From Bacillota bacterium (lineage in GTDB: Bacteria > Bacillota > Clostridia > Peptostreptococcales > Thermotaleaceae): DNA of 6,727 nucleotides. Position 1 is the stretch's first letter. Each line of letters opens with the position of its first letter. The notes beneath the pieces are model-generated. The model had not been told where the DNA came from, did not search any database, and saw nothing but the letters and a program-made list of their open reading frames with translations. The translations under genes and the position numbers were made by a program. The stretch is taken from assembly GCA_023623095.1 (NCBI GenBank), contig JAMNXX010000237.1, forward strand, positions 1 through 6,727, read 5' to 3'. Shown here piece by piece: positions 4,462-6,727 of the stretch.

Positions 4462-5928
4462 ATGTTTGGATCTTCAATTCGGCAGAGCGTTCAAGAAGCG
4501 ATCGACCAGATCTTAAAAGGGCGATTTCGTGAAGTGATGGAGGATGAAAACATCCAAAAACGATTTGAAAATATCATCCGATTAGCGAAAATCAAAGCAG
4601 AAGACAAAGAAAGGATCAGAAAAATTACGCAGGAAATTTTTTATCTGGCATCCGGAATCAGTTCTTTTGACCTTCAGCTAAAATATGAAGGAGAAAAAAT
4701 CCGTGAGGCGACAGCCGATTTAAAGAAAGTTTCCGAAGAGCTTACGCATGTTTTTCAAACGATTGCTGACAACCAACAAGAATTGGCAGATGCTTCCACG
4801 GATATGTCTGAATCGCTGCAGGACATCGTAAAAAAGGTCACGGTGATTGAACAAAATACGATCCACAATGCAGAAAATATACTGAGCATTGAAGAAAGCA
4901 TTGCAAAAATCAATCAGGAAGCGAAGGAAATGGAAACCCATGTCTTATCATTTGTAGATATATCGAAGGAAATCACCGATGCGATGAGCGGCATTCAAAC
5001 GATTGCAGAACAGACAAATTTGCTGGCACTAAACGCTTCCATTGAAGCAGCACGATCGGGAGAAGCCGGAAAAGGATTTACAGTTGTTGCGGAAGAGATC
5101 CGAAAACTTTCGGACAATACGAAGGATTTTCTGGAAACGATCACGCAATCCCTTGTAAAAATGAATCAATTTTCACAAAAGAGCCAAAAGAGCGTGGAAA
5201 TAACAGCAAACAACATCAATACGGTCAATGAACAGATCAGCCAAATGAACGAATCGGTTTCAGAAAGCAAATCAAATGTTATGGGGATTTCTGAAAATTT
5301 GTCACAGATAGCAGCATATTCTGAAGAATTGACTGCGAGCACAGAAGAGGTCAGCAGTACGATCGAAGAAGTTGCACAGATGGCAGAAAATGTAGCTGAT
5401 TCGGCGAGCCGCCTGGATGATGTCAGTGAGCATCTCCTCAGCCTCTCTAATAATCTGCAGGAGGTTGAAGGAACAGCAATCGACTTGACCGCTGAATCCA
5501 GTTCTTTGGCCAATCATCCTTTTTATAATTGGGAAAACGATGATTTTATTCGCCTCTTTTCTGATGCGATTGCTGCCCATAAAAAATGGATGCAGACTTT
5601 AAAAACTATGGTAGAGGAAATGAAAATCTATCCGCTGCAAACTGATGATAGAAAGTGTAAATTCGGCCATTTTTACCACGGGATTCGACCCATCCACAAA
5701 GGAGTTGTTCCTCTTTGGGAAGAAGTAGATAATGTCCATCATCAACTGCACGGAATGGGTCAGAAAGCGATGGAGGCCATTCAAAGCCATGATCAGGAAC
5801 AAGCCAGAAAAAATTACGAAGAGGCGGCAACACTTTCTGCAAAATTGTTAAATTTATTTGAAACACTGATCCAAAAGGCAAAGGCGCTTTCAGAACAAAG
5901 AGAATGTATTTTCTGCATCATATCATAA
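4462..5928 (+). CDS. Soluble methyl-accepting chemotaxis protein with CZB zinc domain
   Basis: This 488-residue chemoreceptor has no transmembrane segment, so it should be cytoplasmic. The N-terminal 90 or so residues are charged helix without a recognised sensor fold. Long coiled-coil helices follow, with the highly conserved signalling tip at about 178-222 ([18 protein letters not shown], then [15 protein letters not shown]), which contacts CheA and CheW. Glu/Ser-rich helices at about 285-310 are likely methylation sites. The C-terminal CZB domain (about 365-475) has all four zinc ligands: His373 (HKKW), Cys399 (CKFG), His426 and His430, spaced as in E. coli DgcZ. The architecture matches soluble receptors like Helicobacter TlpD, linked to oxidant or zinc sensing. 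The protein ends RECIFCIIS, with an unusual CxxC (482-485). AAAGGG (4445-4450) is a rather distant ribosome binding site, consistent with translation following the hemerythrin gene. Confidence 0.93.
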   Translation: MFGSSIRQSVQEAIDQILKGRFREVMEDENIQKRFENIIRLAKIKAEDKERIRKITQEIFYLASGISSFDLQLKYEGEKIREATADLKKVSEELTHVFQTIADNQQELADASTDMSESLQDIVKKVTVIEQNTIHNAENILSIEESIAKINQEAKEMETHVLSFVDISKEITDAMSGIQTIAEQTNLLALNASIEAARSGEAGKGFTVVAEEIRKLSDNTKDFLETITQSLVKMNQFSQKSQKSVEITANNINTVNEQISQMNESVSESKSNVMGISENLSQIAAYSEELTASTEEVSSTIEEVAQMAENVADSASRLDDVSEHLLSLSNNLQEVEGTAIDLTAESSSLANHPFYNWENDDFIRLFSDAIAAHKKWMQTLKTMVEEMKIYPLQTDDRKCKFGHFYHGIRPIHKGVVPLWEEVDNVHHQLHGMGQKAMEAIQSHDQEQARKNYEEAATLSAKLLNLFETLIQKAKALSEQRECIFCIIS

Positions 5929-5929
5929 A

Positions 5930-5958
5930 AAACGGACTGAAATAAAAACAGTCCGTTT
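5930..5958. terminator. Bidirectional terminator between convergent genes
   Basis: AAACGGACTG (5930-5939) pairs perfectly with CAGTCCGTTT (5949-5958) around a 9-base A-rich loop. The hairpin begins directly after the chemoreceptor stop codon and lies 21 bases from the stop of the convergent acyltransferase gene. Both sides have short T-rich tails, so it can serve both genes. Confidence 0.85.
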
Positions 5959-5979
5959 CTTCGTTTCGAGAAAAGAATT

Positions 5980-6727
5980 CTATCCATCGGAAGAACCGAA
6001 AGCAGATCGATCTTTATCCTCTAAAAAGCTTTTGATTTGATGCTGAATTGTATCTGAAAGATTTGCTTGTTCTTCTTTGGAAAGTTGTTTTGGGTAAATT
6101 GGTTCAAAGACATGGATAAAGACTTCTGAAGGTTTTACGGCGTATTTGTTTGCTTCCCAAATGCGGTAGGAGCCATCGATGGCAACGGGGACGATCGGTA
6201 CACCTGATTTGATTGCCAGTCTTAAGCTTGCCGGCTTAAATGGAAGCATATGAGGCCCTTTGCTTCGGGCCGATTCAGGAAAAATAACCATGGAATAGCC
6301 CGTTTTCATAATCTCAAAAGCCTGTTGGAAAGCCCTTATGGATTGGCGGGGATTGCCCCTGTCGATGAATACCGATTTCATGCGGGGGATCCATTTTCCA
6401 AACAAAGGGACATTTCCAAGTTCTTTTTTTGCAATGAAGCCTTTCGGTTTATCGATAAAGCCGAACAGCAAAGGAATATCAAAATACCCCTGATGATTGC
6501 TTACAAAAAGAACAGGGCCTTCCGGAAGATTTTTTGTTCCAGAAACATAGACGCTGGATCCGGTTTGCCGGATAATATGTCTTCCCCAAGTAAAAGCAAT
6601 TTGATGAAGCAGTGCATTGACTTTCTGCTCGTTTCCTTCTTTTTTACATTTTTTGATTCGTGTGATCGAGGGGATCAAAAAGATCAGATAAGCAAAGAAA
6701 TAAATCACCAGCCATATAGCGCGAAGC
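5980..6727 (-). CDS. plsC: 1-Acyl-sn-glycerol-3-phosphate acyltransferase, 5' end cut off
   Basis: This PlsC-family enzyme transfers a fatty acyl group to the 2-position of lysophosphatidic acid, making phosphatidic acid at the inner face of the membrane. Counting from the GTG at 6708, it shows a hydrophobic N-terminal anchor (1-17), the catalytic NHQGYFD (His72, Asp77; the HX4D motif), FIDRGN (114-119), FPESARS (143-149, usually FPEGTRS) and VPIVPVAIDG (170-179). The GTG at 6708 was not taken as the start. It has no ribosome binding site, and the frame stays open to the window edge through LRAIWL, which continues the membrane anchor and resembles the usual PlsC beginning. The true start lies outside the window. 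The stop is TAG at 5980-5982. Confidence 0.9.
   Translation of the reverse strand, partial: LRAIWLVIYFFAYLIFLIPSITRIKKCKKEGNEQKVNALLHQIAFTWGRHIIRQTGSSVYVSGTKNLPEGPVLFVSNHQGYFDIPLLFGFIDKPKGFIAKKELGNVPLFGKWIPRMKSVFIDRGNPRQSIRAFQQAFEIMKTGYSMVIFPESARSKGPHMLPFKPASLRLAIKSGVPIVPVAIDGSYRIWEANKYAVKPSEVFIHVFEPIYPKQLSKEEQANLSDTIQHQIKSFLEDKDRSAFGSSDG

Noticed and set aside
5166..5580. Minus-strand ORFs across the chemoreceptor gene
   Set aside because: These are antisense shadows of the repetitive coiled-coil coding region, without start signals.
6706..6708. GTG as the acyltransferase start
   Set aside because: There is no ribosome binding site and the frame continues open to the window edge with membrane-anchor residues, so it is probably an internal valine.

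Overview
The window is AT-rich, with closely spaced genes and strong GGAGG-type ribosome binding sites. It looks like chromosomal DNA of a low-GC Gram-positive bacterium, most likely a motile anaerobe of the class Clostridia. This rests on base composition, protein style, a separate hemerythrin, a soluble chemoreceptor and a chorismate mutase-shikimate kinase fusion. I cannot name the genus. There are no rRNA or tRNA genes, CRISPR arrays, insertion sequences or phage genes.

Layout. Positions 3-86 may be the last codons of a plus-strand gene, followed by a perfect 20-bp inverted repeat that can act as a terminator in both directions (150-202). Positions 203-498 carry a short two-copy repeat with a hairpin and no convincing gene. 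A divergent cation diffusion facilitator (CDF) transporter lies on the minus strand (499-1401). Its upstream region (1402-1793) is shared with the aro operon and holds two opposed promoter candidates, a 12-bp direct repeat touching both, a stem-loop at the predicted 5' end of the aro mRNA, and a protein-like minus-strand fragment.

The aro operon (1794-3896) has three tightly packed genes: shikimate dehydrogenase (aroE), type II 3-dehydroquinase (aroQ, overlapping aroE by 4 bp) and a fused AroQ-fold chorismate mutase plus shikimate kinase. Together they cover dehydroquinate to shikimate 3-phosphate (steps 3, 4 and 5), plus conversion of chorismate to prephenate. The third gene appears to start at a CTG codon.

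Next, probably under its own promoter, come a single-domain hemerythrin (3992-4405) and a cytoplasmic methyl-accepting chemoreceptor with a C-terminal zinc-binding CZB domain (4462-5928). The gap between them is 56 nt and has no terminator. This pair looks like an oxygen or oxidant sensing module feeding chemotaxis. A bidirectional terminator (5930-5958) separates it from a convergent 1-acylglycerol-3-phosphate acyltransferase gene (plsC type), whose 5' end runs off the right edge.

The points most worth checking are the hemerythrin-chemoreceptor pair, including a His-to-Gln change at one iron-ligand position and a terminal CxxC tail on the receptor; the enzyme fusion with its CTG start; and a CDF protein that lacks the usual metal-binding histidines. 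No wholly new system can be demonstrated from the sequence alone.
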